A DNA stretch of 20,970 bases from contig JAOQAL010000694.1 of assembly GCA_025963615.1 (NCBI GenBank), forward strand, positions 1 through 20,970, read 5' to 3'. Within the stretch, counting starts at the first letter, position 1. Every line of letters starts with the position of its first letter. The position numbers were made by a program, and so were the translations under genes. A model generated the notes under the pieces. That model did not search any database. It was given only the letters and a program-made list of their open reading frames with translations, and was not told the DNA's origin. Positions 1-6,849 of the stretch are shown one piece after another. This DNA comes from Chitinophagaceae bacterium. Its GTDB lineage: Bacteria; Bacteroidota; Bacteroidia; Chitinophagales; Chitinophagaceae.

Positions 1-455
1 TTGGTCATGTTGTGTTCTGACAGGCATTCGTAAAAATAATTAACTTCTTCCTTCTAAGTCCCAGGGTCTGCCCTTGGATAATTCCGGATATTTTATCATC
101 TGTATCTTAAGGGCAAGACCCCGGGCATACGCGAATGTTACGAAGTAAATAATATTGGGTAATTGGACATGTTGTGTTCTGACAGGCATTCGTAAAAATA
201 ATTAACTTCTCCCTTCTAAGTCCCAGGGTCTGCCCTTGGACAATTCCGGATATTTTATCATCTGTATCTTAAGGGCAAGACCCCGGGCATACGCGAATAT
301 TACGAATTAAATAATATTGGGTAATTGGTCATGTTGTGTTCTGACAGGCATTCGTAAAAATAATTAACTTCTTCCTTCTAAGTCCCAGGGTCTGCCCTTG
401 GACAATTCTGGATATTTTATCATCTGTATCTTAAGGGCAAGACCCCGGGCATACG
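1..455 (+). repeat. Three tandem copies of a 162-bp repeat with a hairpin core
   Basis: Copies begin at 1, 163 and 325, an exact 162-bp period; the third breaks off near 455, where it diverges into unique sequence. Each copy contains a 66-bp core (60-125, 222-287, 384-449) bounded by imperfect inverted arms, CCCAGGGTCTGCCCTT on the left and AAGGGCAAGACCCCGGG on the right, with an AT-rich centre. Copies differ by only a few substitutions, so the duplication is recent or homogenised. The first copy may continue left of the window. Short reading frames across it are translations of the repeat and are not considered genes. It resembles a REP or MITE-like palindromic family; no transposase is present. 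Confidence 0.9.
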
Positions 456-595
456 AGTTCTATGATTTTTATATAGTATTCCGTTGTTCTATTATCCATC
501 TATATGTTCACCTATGTAGTTCCCCTCCCCTATTCAAAATTACAAGTCGATTTCTAAAAAACAACAGCAAGACCGCAAAATAAGAATTAGCGAAA

Positions 596-658
596 ATGCA
601 ATCCGAATTATTAAAAAAAGAAAACATATCATTTCTTTGTAAAGAAATGAAAATATGA
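596..658 (+). CDS. Possible 20-residue leader peptide coupled to the reductase gene
   Basis: An ATG at 596 opens a 20-codon frame rich in Lys, Glu and Leu whose TGA at 656-658 overlaps the reductase ATG at 655 in an ATGA arrangement, the classic geometry of translational coupling. The same frame is open further upstream but is broken by TAA at 581-583, so this could also be the tail of a decayed gene. No family is recognisable and the length gives little statistical support. The 9-bp inverted repeat at 630-649 lies within its 3' half. Confidence 0.2.
   Translation: MQSELLKKENISFLCKEMKI
630..649. promoter_or_regulatory. Perfect 9-bp inverted repeat next to the reductase start
   Basis: The arms CATTTCTTT (630-638) and AAAGAAATG (641-649) are perfect reverse complements separated by GT, ending five bases before the ATG at 655. 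In DNA it could be an operator; in RNA it would form a hairpin covering the translation initiation region. Which, if either, cannot be told from sequence. Confidence 0.45.
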
Positions 659-1698
659 ATACATGGAATTCGCTTTATAAAGAGATTCAAATCACCCGGG
701 TTATTGCAGAAACACATGAAGCAAAATCATTTGAATTTGTTGCAGCCGGTGACTGGAATCCAATATATGAAACGGGCCAGTTTATTACCCTGGTATTTAA
801 CAAAGGAAATAAAGAAGACCGCCGGTCTTATTCCTTCTCGTCAACACCGGCACTAAATGAACCCCTGCGGATTACGGTGAAGCGTATTGTCAATGGCGAG
901 TATTCAAGACAGTTATTCAATCATGTCCATGTCGGTGATATACTAAACAGTTCAGGCATTTCTGGATTCTTCAGGCTGCCGCAGGATTATAAAAACGTAA
1001 AACAAATTTTCTTCCTGGCTGCAGGCAGCGGCATTACACCCGTTTACTCCCTGCTGAAAACCGTACTTCATAGTACCCCCCTGCCAGTGACGCTTGTCTA
1101 CAGCAATCATTCTAAAAAAACCACTATTTTCTATAGAGAGTTATTACAATTACAGGAAAAATTTAAAGACCGTTTTAAAATTGAATTTCTATTCAGCCAT
1201 AGTAATAGGGTGTATAAAAGCAGGCTGAGCAAGTGGGTGCTTACAGAATTATTGCAGCAATATCATATCCCTTTACAGGAAACATTATTTTATATGTGCG
1301 GACCTGTCGCCTATATGCTGATGGCAAGTATAACCCTCATAACAGCCGGCGTTCCCCAACATAATATAAAGAAAGAAATCTTCAGTACACAAAAACACAG
1401 CATTAAACCTTTACCCCCGGATACCGATGAACACCATGTTGAGTTGCATATCAACAACCAGGTTTACCAACTTCCCGTACAATATCCCGACACGATTTTA
1501 TCAGCAGCTAAAAAACAAAATATTCATCTGCCTTATAGTTGTGAAGCGGGCAACTGCGGAAGCTGCGCCGCGACCTGTGTAAAAGGGAAAGTATGGATGG
1601 CTTATAATGAAGTATTGATGGATGATGAAATTGAAAAAGGTAAGGTGCTGACCTGCCAGGGGTATCCGATAGAAGGAGATGTGGTTATCCAATTCTGA
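655..1698 (+). CDS. Ferredoxin--NAD(P)H/FAD oxidoreductase with C-terminal 2Fe-2S domain (PaaE/Hcr-like)
   Basis: A 347-residue flavoprotein of the ferredoxin reductase-type family, expected to pass electrons from NAD(P)H through FAD to a plant-type 2Fe-2S centre and then to a partner oxygenase or reductase. Domains in order: FAD-binding barrel (about 10-110) with the RSYS motif at 57-60; NAD(P)-binding domain (about 115-245) with GSGITP at 124-129 and CGP at 215-217; ferredoxin domain (about 260-347) with cluster ligands Cys296, Cys301, Cys304 and Cys334. This order matches PaaE, Hcr and related reductases. No oxygenase subunits or hybrid-cluster gene are adjacent, so the partner is unknown. 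The ATG is preceded by AT-rich sequence with no Shine-Dalgarno site, normal for the phylum. The gene stands alone, bracketed by inverted clusters of one repeat family. General function is secure; exact substrate is not. Confidence 0.88.
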   Translation: MNTWNSLYKEIQITRVIAETHEAKSFEFVAAGDWNPIYETGQFITLVFNKGNKEDRRSYSFSSTPALNEPLRITVKRIVNGEYSRQLFNHVHVGDILNSSGISGFFRLPQDYKNVKQIFFLAAGSGITPVYSLLKTVLHSTPLPVTLVYSNHSKKTTIFYRELLQLQEKFKDRFKIEFLFSHSNRVYKSRLSKWVLTELLQQYHIPLQETLFYMCGPVAYMLMASITLITAGVPQHNIKKEIFSTQKHSIKPLPPDTDEHHVELHINNQVYQLPVQYPDTILSAAKKQNIHLPYSCEAGNCGSCAATCVKGKVWMAYNEVLMDDEIEKGKVLTCQGYPIEGDVVIQF

Positions 1699-1714
1699 AA
1701 GTAAAATTGTTTTT

Positions 1715-2024
1715 CGTATGCCTGGGGTCTTACCCAATCCCATTATTTAGCAAGCCAAGCCGCCTGCTTTTACGTGAGGCCGGGGTCTTCCCCTTATGAC
1801 ACATACATGATAAAAATCCAGAATTGTCCACGGGCAGACCCCGGGACTTAGAAAGAAGAAGTCAATTGTTTTGCGTATGCCTGGGGTTTTGCCCTTAAGA
1901 CATATACATGATAAAAATCCAGAATTGTCCATGGGCACACCCCGGGACTTAGAAAGAAGAAGTCAATTGTTTTTGCGTATGCCTGCGGTCTTGCCCAACC
2001 CTATTATTCAGCAAGCCAAGCCGC
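1715..2024 (-). repeat. Inverted, nested cluster of the same palindromic repeat family
   Basis: These repeats are reverse-complement relatives of the core units at 1-455. The cluster is nested: a 50-bp short form (1715-1764), two full-length copies (about 1778-1873 and 1873-1974), then a second short form (1975-2024). The short forms share the outer arm (CGTATGCC, then a GGTCTT-CCC block) but then switch to a different tail ending GCAAGCCAAGCCGCC, nearly identical in both. The full copies share the GGGACTTAGAAAGAAGAAGTC segment that corresponds to the left cluster read backwards. The last short form ends one base before the dapA stop codon, so the repeats fill the whole gap between two convergent genes and may act as hairpin terminators. 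Confidence 0.88.
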
Positions 2025-2912
2025 CTATGCCACCCCTTTCATCAATTCCTTAATCTTTTTTTGATGCTGCTCACTCACCGGCCATACGGGCATGCGCACA
2101 TGATGACCGCATAAACCCATTTCGCTTAGATAAGCTTTTACACCAGAGGGACTCCCTTCCGCAAAAAGTGATGCTATTATTTCTGTATAGCGGTAATGAA
2201 GTGCCTGGGCCTCCGCGAATTTACCAGCGAGACAAAGCCGGACCATGTCAGAAAAATCTTTTGGATAAGCATTCGCTACCACAGATATAACACCTTCAGC
2301 ACCTAATGACATCATGGGTAACGTTAACGCATCATCCCCGCTGACAACCAAAAAATCAACCGGTTTGTATTTGAGCAATTCCATGATCAGGTCAAAATTG
2401 CCGGACGCCTCTTTGGTACCAAAAATATTTTTGCATTCGCCGGCAATGAGCAGTTGCGTTGTCGCTGTAACAGTCTGTCCTGTACGACTGGGCACATTAT
2501 ATAACATGAGGGGTAATGGTGTTGCCTGATCCAGCGCTTTATAGTGCTGGAATAACCCTTCCTGGTTGGGCCTGCTGTAATAAGGACTTACAGACAATAT
2601 CGCATCATAACCGCTTAAATCAAAGGTTTTAAAATTACTGATCACTTCAGCCGTGTCGTTGCCACCGATACCTGCCATCAACGGAACCCTTTCCGCACTC
2701 ACTTCTTTTACAAATGAAAGTATTTCTTGTTTTTCCACACCGTGAATCGTGGCGCTTTCGCCGGTAGTCCCCAAAACAACCAGGTATTCCACCTTATTAT
2801 CAATCCAGAAGCTGATGAGTTTGCGATAACTATCCCAATCAATTTTTCCATCTGCATGAAAAGGGGTAACGACTGCAATACCAGTACCACGGAATTTTTC
2901 TCTCAAAGACAT
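2025..2912 (-). CDS. dapA: 4-hydroxy-tetrahydrodipicolinate synthase
   Basis: A 295-residue TIM-barrel aldolase that condenses pyruvate with aspartate semialdehyde, the committed step of lysine and diaminopimelate synthesis in the cytoplasm. The GTTGES pyruvate-binding motif is at 48-53, the tyrosine of YNVPSRTG at 138, Arg143 in the substrate-binding loop and the Schiff-base lysine at 167 in the GTKEASGN segment. Length is normal for the family. It starts with ATG at 2912 after an AT-rich leader and lies 170 bp downstream of accA on the same strand, far enough that a separate promoter is possible. Its stop codon directly abuts the last palindromic repeat, with no other terminator visible. 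Related family members (N-acetylneuraminate lyase, other aldolases) are less likely given the full motif match. Confidence 0.95.
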   Translation of the reverse strand: MSLREKFRGTGIAVVTPFHADGKIDWDSYRKLISFWIDNKVEYLVVLGTTGESATIHGVEKQEILSFVKEVSAERVPLMAGIGGNDTAEVISNFKTFDLSGYDAILSVSPYYSRPNQEGLFQHYKALDQATPLPLMLYNVPSRTGQTVTATTQLLIAGECKNIFGTKEASGNFDLIMELLKYKPVDFLVVSGDDALTLPMMSLGAEGVISVVANAYPKDFSDMVRLCLAGKFAEAQALHYRYTEIIASLFAEGSPSGVKAYLSEMGLCGHHVRMPVWPVSEQHQKKIKELMKGVA

Positions 2913-3082
2913 AGAAATATAAAATGTAGGATTTAAAATAGTAAATGTAAAAGTTTATCCATCGAAAAACTATATGCCGAATAGTGAACAGAAAGAAAAA
3001 GAGTGCGCCAGCGGCGGAAATAGAAGCTATATTTATTCAAAAGCCGGGTAGGTAAAAACTACGATCAACCCGAAACTTTAAA

Positions 3083-4057
3083 TCACTCTACTTCTTCCCA
3101 GAAACCCATTTTGCTGAACTTCTCTATCCGGTTGGTTACCCTTTCTTCAGCCGGGATCAGTTTTAACTCCTTCAGCACCGGTATCAGGTAGGTCTTTAAC
3201 AACTGTGCGGCTTCGATATAATCCCAATGCGCCCCACCTACTGGTTCAGCAATGATGCCATCTACCAAACCAAAACCAAGCATTTTTTCCGCGGTTAGCC
3301 GCAACTGTTCCGCGGCTACTTCCTTTTTCTCCCAACTACGCCATAAAATAGAACTACAGTTTTCCGGAGAGATAACCGTGTACCAACTATTTTCAAGCAT
3401 AAAAACCCGGTCACCCACGCCGATACCCAATGCGCCGCCACTGGCACCTTCGCCTATTATCACACAGATAACAGGCACTTTCAGGCGGATCATTTCATAT
3501 ATATTACGGGCAATAGCCTCTCCCTGCCCTCGCTCTTCCGCTTCCATACCCGGAAAGGCGCCGGGTGTATCTATCAGGGTGATGATCGGTTTATTAAACT
3601 TTTCAGCCAGTCTCATCAATCGTAAAGCTTTTCGATAGCCTTCAGGATTAGCCATGCCAAAATTCCGCAACTGCCGCATTTTGGTATTGATACCTTTTTG
3701 CTGGCCAATGATCATCACCGTTTCACCGTCGAGAGAAGCAAAGCCACCGATCATTGCTTTATCGTCCTTCACATTGCGATCGCCGTATAATTCAATAAAA
3801 TTGGTGGTCATTTTCTCAATATACTTCAAGGTATAAGGCCGGTCGGGATGACGGCTAAGTTGCACCCGCTGCCAGCTGGTAAGATTTTCGGTTATTTCTT
3901 TCCGGCGCTCAAGAATGGTACGCTCCAGCTTTTCAATGGTATCCCCCAGGTTCAATTTCGTTTTTTCCTGGCGATGTTGCATGTTGCCGATCTCGTCAAT
4001 AAGATCTCTTATCGGCCTTTCAAAATCCAAAAACTGTCTGTTGGCATTGGATGGCAT
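3083..4057 (-). CDS. accA: Acetyl-CoA carboxylase carboxyltransferase subunit alpha
   Basis: A 324-residue alpha subunit of the carboxyltransferase, which with AccD moves CO2 from carboxybiotin on AccB to acetyl-CoA to form malonyl-CoA for fatty-acid synthesis. The N-terminal 15-60 is a charged helical region typical of bacterial AccA. The crotonase-fold core carries a GG pair at 104-105, the highly conserved segment from [14 protein letters not shown] (122-135) through DTPGAFPG (163-170), and [12 protein letters not shown] (202-213), which supplies the oxyanion hole. Length fits the family, about 320 residues. accD is not in the window. It is transcribed away from tRNA-Asp and ahead of dapA. 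The ATG at 4057 follows AT-rich sequence. Confidence 0.96.
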   Translation of the reverse strand: MPSNANRQFLDFERPIRDLIDEIGNMQHRQEKTKLNLGDTIEKLERTILERRKEITENLTSWQRVQLSRHPDRPYTLKYIEKMTTNFIELYGDRNVKDDKAMIGGFASLDGETVMIIGQQKGINTKMRQLRNFGMANPEGYRKALRLMRLAEKFNKPIITLIDTPGAFPGMEAEERGQGEAIARNIYEMIRLKVPVICVIIGEGASGGALGIGVGDRVFMLENSWYTVISPENCSSILWRSWEKKEVAAEQLRLTAEKMLGFGLVDGIIAEPVGGAHWDYIEAAQLLKTYLIPVLKELKLIPAEERVTNRIEKFSKMGFWEEVE

Positions 4058-4162
4058 ATGAATAAAAATGAGTGGCTAAATTAAGGATTAAATAATAACT
4101 AAATTTACCAGCCTGAAATAAGGCCGATTGAATAGTTTGGAAAAAGAAGGTTTGGAAAAACA

Positions 4163-4194
4163 TTTGGCTGAAAAGAGCGACAAAGCTATCTTTG
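4163..4194 (+). promoter_or_regulatory. Bacteroidota-type promoter of tRNA-Asp
   Basis: A TTTG at 4163-4166 and TATCTTTG at 4187-4194 match the -33 and -7 elements of the Bacteroidota primary sigma factor (TTTG, about 20 bases, TAnnTTTG); the spacer here is 20 bases. Two further TTTGG words at 4136 and 4151 lie upstream in A-rich sequence. Transcription would start near 4200 and leave a leader of about 65 nt before the tRNA. Confidence 0.8.
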
Positions 4195-4264
4195 CCGTCC
4201 TGAAAAAATAGAACAAATAGCCCGGTACGGATCAGGTAATTGTGTACTGGACTTTGAAATAGTT

Positions 4265-4338
4265 GGATCGGTAGTTCAGTTGGTTAGAATGCCGCCCTGT
4301 CACGGCGGAGGTCGCGGGTTCGAGTCCCGTCCGGTCCG
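4265..4338 (+). tRNA. tRNA-Asp (anticodon GTC)
   Basis: The sequence folds as a full cloverleaf of 74 nt. The acceptor arms GGATCGG and CCGGTCC pair with one G-U wobble. The anticodon stem CCGCC/GGCGG encloses a 7-nt loop with GTC, reading Asp codons. The T arm GCGGG-TTCGAGT-CCCGT is normal. The discriminator is G and no CCA is encoded. It has its own promoter upstream and a strong hairpin terminator downstream. A 13-bp copy of its 3' end occurs at 18215-18227. Confidence 0.98.
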
Positions 4339-4353
4339 CGAATGTTGTACTCT

Positions 4354-4378
4354 AAAACCCACACCCAGTGTGGGTTTT
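4354..4378. terminator. Bidirectional hairpin terminator between tRNA-Asp and the XRE gene
   Basis: An 11-bp perfect stem, AAAACCCACAC paired with GTGTGGGTTTT, closes a 3-base CCA loop. The T-run follows on the plus strand and, by symmetry, also on the minus strand. It lies 15 bases after the tRNA and 12 bases after the stop of the convergent XRE gene, so it can end both transcripts. Confidence 0.85.
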
Positions 4379-4390
4379 ATTATTTTAGGT

Positions 4391-4603
4391 TCATTTATTT
4401 TCGTTTACATATTCTAAAATGTCTCCCGGCTGGCAATTCAACACTTCACATATTGCTTCAAGTGTACTAAACCGAATGGCTTTTGCTTTTCCTGTTTTTA
4501 AGATAGAAAGGTTAGAAAGGGTCAAACCTACTTTTTCGGAAAGTTCATTTAGCGACATCTTTCGCTTTGCCATCATAACATCTAAGTTTACTATTATTGG
4601 CAT
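4391..4603 (-). CDS. XRE/Cro-type regulator of the YozG family
   Basis: A 70-residue protein that is almost entirely one Cro/C1-type helix-turn-helix. Residues about 12-60 form the five-helix fold: MSLNELSEKVGLT is helix 2 and the turn, TLSNLSILKTGKAKAI the recognition helix region, and STLEAICEVLNCQPGDILEY the closing helices. Such minimal regulators are regularly found directly after DUF2975 membrane genes, exactly as here: only three bases separate the DUF2975 stop from this ATG, so the two are co-transcribed. It probably represses its own operon; a matching inverted repeat overlaps the promoter at 5194-5243. Target genes beyond the operon are unknown. Confidence 0.88.
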   Translation of the reverse strand: MPIIVNLDVMMAKRKMSLNELSEKVGLTLSNLSILKTGKAKAIRFSTLEAICEVLNCQPGDILEYVNENK

Positions 4604-4606
4604 AAG

Positions 4607-5164
4607 CTATACGGTTAAATCGTTTTCATTTTGAATTTCTATTCCTCTTTTTACAATCTGTACAATTACAAAAAGTATAACCGCCATAAAAAGCCATACA
4701 TCAGCTCCTGCTATGTGCAACGATTGCAAATCGGCTGTTTTGATACTTTGTTTAGTTAGCCACGCGGAATATTTAAACCCAAACTGAGAGAACAAACCGA
4801 TACCTAACGCCAAATAAGCTAGCTTTAAAATGAAATGCCTTAATTCCAAACTAAACGGCTGGGAAATATTCAGCTTTTTGTCAGCGAACAGTTTTACAAT
4901 AAGGTAAAACATAATAGCCTTCAATACGGCTACAATAGTCATTGTCAGCGTAATGACAAAAAAATGTCCGTGGTCAAACTTGTAAAGGCTTGATAAATAA
5001 TCTGCCCCTTCCCAAAAATTTTCAACACCAAGAGGGTTTATGAACAGTGTAATTAAAGTATTGACAGCAATGGCGCCAGCTTCAATACATAAGCCAATAA
5101 AAATTATCCACGAAAGTATTTGCAATACTTTTAAAATCTGATTGGTTGTGATTTTAATTTCCAT
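4607..5164 (-). CDS. DUF2975 integral membrane protein
   Basis: A 185-residue protein with four predicted membrane helices, about 12-40, 68-94, 107-130 and 150-172, separated by short charged loops. The layout and the pairing with a YozG-type XRE regulator identify it as DUF2975. The biochemical role of this family is not established; an idea is that the membrane protein modulates the small regulator, but nothing in the sequence proves it. Starts with ATG at 5164, first gene of a two-gene operon, with a good promoter 30-60 bases upstream. Confidence 0.82.
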   Translation of the reverse strand: MEIKITTNQILKVLQILSWIIFIGLCIEAGAIAVNTLITLFINPLGVENFWEGADYLSSLYKFDHGHFFVITLTMTIVAVLKAIMFYLIVKLFADKKLNISQPFSLELRHFILKLAYLALGIGLFSQFGFKYSAWLTKQSIKTADLQSLHIAGADVWLFMAVILFVIVQIVKRGIEIQNENDLTV

Positions 5165-5193
5165 GATTAGTTACCTGTTTAAAAATGATAACT

Positions 5194-5243
5194 CAAATAT
5201 AGGTAAATATTTATTGATAAACAATAAATTTATTCTGATAAAC
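5194..5243 (-). promoter_or_regulatory. Promoter and candidate operator of the DUF2975-XRE operon
   Basis: Read on the minus strand, TATATTTG (5201 to 5194) is a perfect -7 box and a TTG (5224 to 5222) lies 20 bases upstream as the -33 element. The inverted repeat ATTTATTG-ATAAA-CAATAAAT (5209-5229, 8-bp perfect arms) covers the spacer and -33 element. The word TGATAAAC also occurs twice in direct orientation, at 5215 and 5236, exactly 21 bp (two helical turns) apart. This is what autoregulation by the small XRE protein would look like. Confidence 0.65.
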
Positions 5244-5660
5244 GAAAAATGATTGTCGCATCCTAAAAATCAGGAAGATAACATTGTCAGAGATCTTGTG
5301 AAGTCTATTAAGGGTATTAATGTCGTAAACTGTCAATCGTTACGAGAGGGGCCGGAAGCCTGACCGCTAACGCATAAACATACACACCCCAAATCACTAT
5401 TCATAATGTAAAGCCATCCAAACCGGACTGATTTACGCACGTTATTAACAATACACCCGACTTGCCCAACACAGAATCCGTACTATCAACACAAAAAATG
5501 TCTCTCAAAATCAAGGTTTCCCCAAGTCAGTGATGCCTTTTTTTTCTCGCATTCAGCCATGCGATGAAAAGGATATGAAAGAAAATTGCCTGTTTTAGCA
5601 GTTGATTATGGAGTATTGCAGTTAATAGTTGCGTTTATTCACCGAAAAAAGAAATTTATT
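5244..5660. other. Intergenic stretch without a recognisable gene
   Basis: About 420 bases between the divergent end of the DUF2975 operon promoter and the protease stop codon. A plus-strand frame of 35 codons is open from about 5254 to 5363 but has no good start and no recognisable family. The centre is richer in G and C than the flanks. No terminator hairpin with a T-run was found for the protease gene. Confidence 0.5.
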
Positions 5661-6650
5661 TTATACTTTGAATTCGGCAGGAATTACAATCACAGATTCC
5701 TTCCGGCCTCCACGTAAAATACCAAGACTAACTTTCTTACCTATTACCTCATCTGTTAAATACTTGTGCAGATTGTCAACGGTACTGATTGGTTTTCCAT
5801 CAAACTCGACAATGATATCACCAATTTTCAGTTGTCGGTTATAAATATCGGTATCGGCAAGAATTTCAAAAACATAAACTCCAGTTGTTGACTTTAGCTG
5901 GTTAGCGTGTATCATTCGTTGAGTGAGATTAACAGGCTGTGCAGCTATACCAAGTTGAGCTCTTTTCACTTTTCCGTGCATGATCAGTTGCCCGGCTATA
6001 TACGCCGCAAGGTTGGAGGAGACTGCAAAACATAAACCCTGGGCTGATGATATCACGGCGGTATTAACGCCAATAACTTGTCCGGAAGAATTGAGCAAAG
6101 GGCCTCCACTATTACCCGGATTGAGCGCCGCGTCTGTTTGAATGATGTCGTCGATCAATCTTCCATTATTTGCCCGAAGGCTACGGCCAAGAGCGCTTAC
6201 AACTCCGGTGGTTACAGTATGCTGTAGTCCCATCGGGTTGCCAATGGCGATGGCAATCTGCCCAGGCTCAAGTGCTGCGGAGTCTGCGAATTGAAGAGGT
6301 TTGAGACTGCCTTCATATACTTTGAGGACAGCGATATCCGTAGAGGGGTCGGCACCGACTATCTCAGCTTTGATCTCAAACCCGTCACTAAATGCCACTT
6401 TAACGAGGGCAGCATTTTCTATCACATGGTTATTGGTTACCAGGAGGCCGTCACTGGAGATAACAAAGCCGGAACCTGATCCAGGGTTTTCTACCATTTT
6501 TTTGGTGACAGGATGCACGCTCTTCTTTATAACTTTTACATGGCCGACTGCCGGGGATACCTGTCTTACCACACCAGTCACGGTATTAGAATAAGCATCC
6601 AGCAAGGCATGGTCTGTGGAAACAAATTGAAAATTAGTTGAATAGTCCAT
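5661..6650 (-). CDS. Trypsin-like serine protease with PDZ domain (S1C, HtrA/Deg family)
   Basis: A 329-residue protein counted from the ATG at 6650. The frame could be read five codons further to a TTG at 6665, just after an in-frame TGA, but the ATG is preferred. The protease domain (about 20-220) has the S1C signature: GSGSGFVIS, then catalytic His75 in TNNHV, Asp105 in STDIAVLKV and Ser181 in NPGNSGGPL. One PDZ domain follows (about 235-325) with the carboxylate-binding loop near LGI. There is no signal peptide or membrane helix, so it looks cytosolic, unlike DegP/DegQ. Cytosolic S1C proteases with this kind of N-terminus (LLDAYSNTV) are known in other bacteria. Likely role is quality-control or regulatory proteolysis. 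It is transcribed away from the imuA cassette. Confidence 0.88.
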   Translation of the reverse strand: MDYSTNFQFVSTDHALLDAYSNTVTGVVRQVSPAVGHVKVIKKSVHPVTKKMVENPGSGSGFVISSDGLLVTNNHVIENAALVKVAFSDGFEIKAEIVGADPSTDIAVLKVYEGSLKPLQFADSAALEPGQIAIAIGNPMGLQHTVTTGVVSALGRSLRANNGRLIDDIIQTDAALNPGNSGGPLLNSSGQVIGVNTAVISSAQGLCFAVSSNLAAYIAGQLIMHGKVKRAQLGIAAQPVNLTQRMIHANQLKSTTGVYVFEILADTDIYNRQLKIGDIIVEFDGKPISTVDNLHKYLTDEVIGKKVSLGILRGGRKESVIVIPAEFKV

Positions 6651-6748
6651 GTCGTCTGTCCACAAGTTTCAGCCCAGAGTGAGGAGGCGGTAAAAATGAC
6701 AGAAAGAAGCTGGTTTAGCCAATGTCGCCCTGCAAAAATGGAAAGAAA

Positions 6749-6764
6749 TCCTTTCCGGAAAGGA
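6749..6764. promoter_or_regulatory. Perfect 16-bp palindrome in the protease/imuA divergent region
   Basis: TCCTTTCCGGAAAGGA is its own reverse complement over all 16 bases and lies between the divergent protease and imuA genes. The size and position fit a binding site for a dimeric regulator, but it could be chance; no matching second copy was seen in the window. Confidence 0.35.
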
Positions 6765-6808
6765 CAAAACAACTGGAAATCAGCCGGGTAACTTTTTTAT
6801 TCTTAAAA

Positions 6809-6831
6809 TACTAATAAATTTAGTAAACTTG
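6809..6831 (+). promoter_or_regulatory. Candidate promoter and SOS-type operator of the imuA cassette
   Basis: TACTAA-TAAAT-TTAGTA (6809-6825) is a perfect 6-bp inverted repeat with a 5-base spacer. It overlaps a -7-like box, TAAACTTG (6824-6831), one mismatch from TAnnTTTG. No clear -33 element is visible, as is common in regulated promoters. A start near 6837 would leave a short leader before the ATG at 6850. imuA-imuB-dnaE2 cassettes are usually repressed by LexA, so a LexA-type site is the natural guess; the species-specific LexA motif is not known to me. Confidence 0.45.
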
Positions 6832-6849
6832 CTGAAAACAAAGTCGCGT

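Noticed and set aside
1..455. CRISPR array
   Set aside because: The repeat unit is 162 bp with no variable spacers; copies are near-identical throughout, so it is a plain tandem repeat.
398..583. 61-codon frame on the plus strand, and similar frames at 1501-1743, 1747-1938 and 1871-2053
   Set aside because: They are translations of the palindromic repeats or antisense to the reductase; they share peptide strings only because the repeats do.
6578..6772. Minus-strand frame overlapping the protease start with a signal-peptide-like hydrophobic stretch
   Set aside because: It is in a different frame from the protease, continues as unlikely sequence, and related cytosolic S1C proteases lack signal peptides. 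A frameshift was considered but the protease N-terminus is already family-like.
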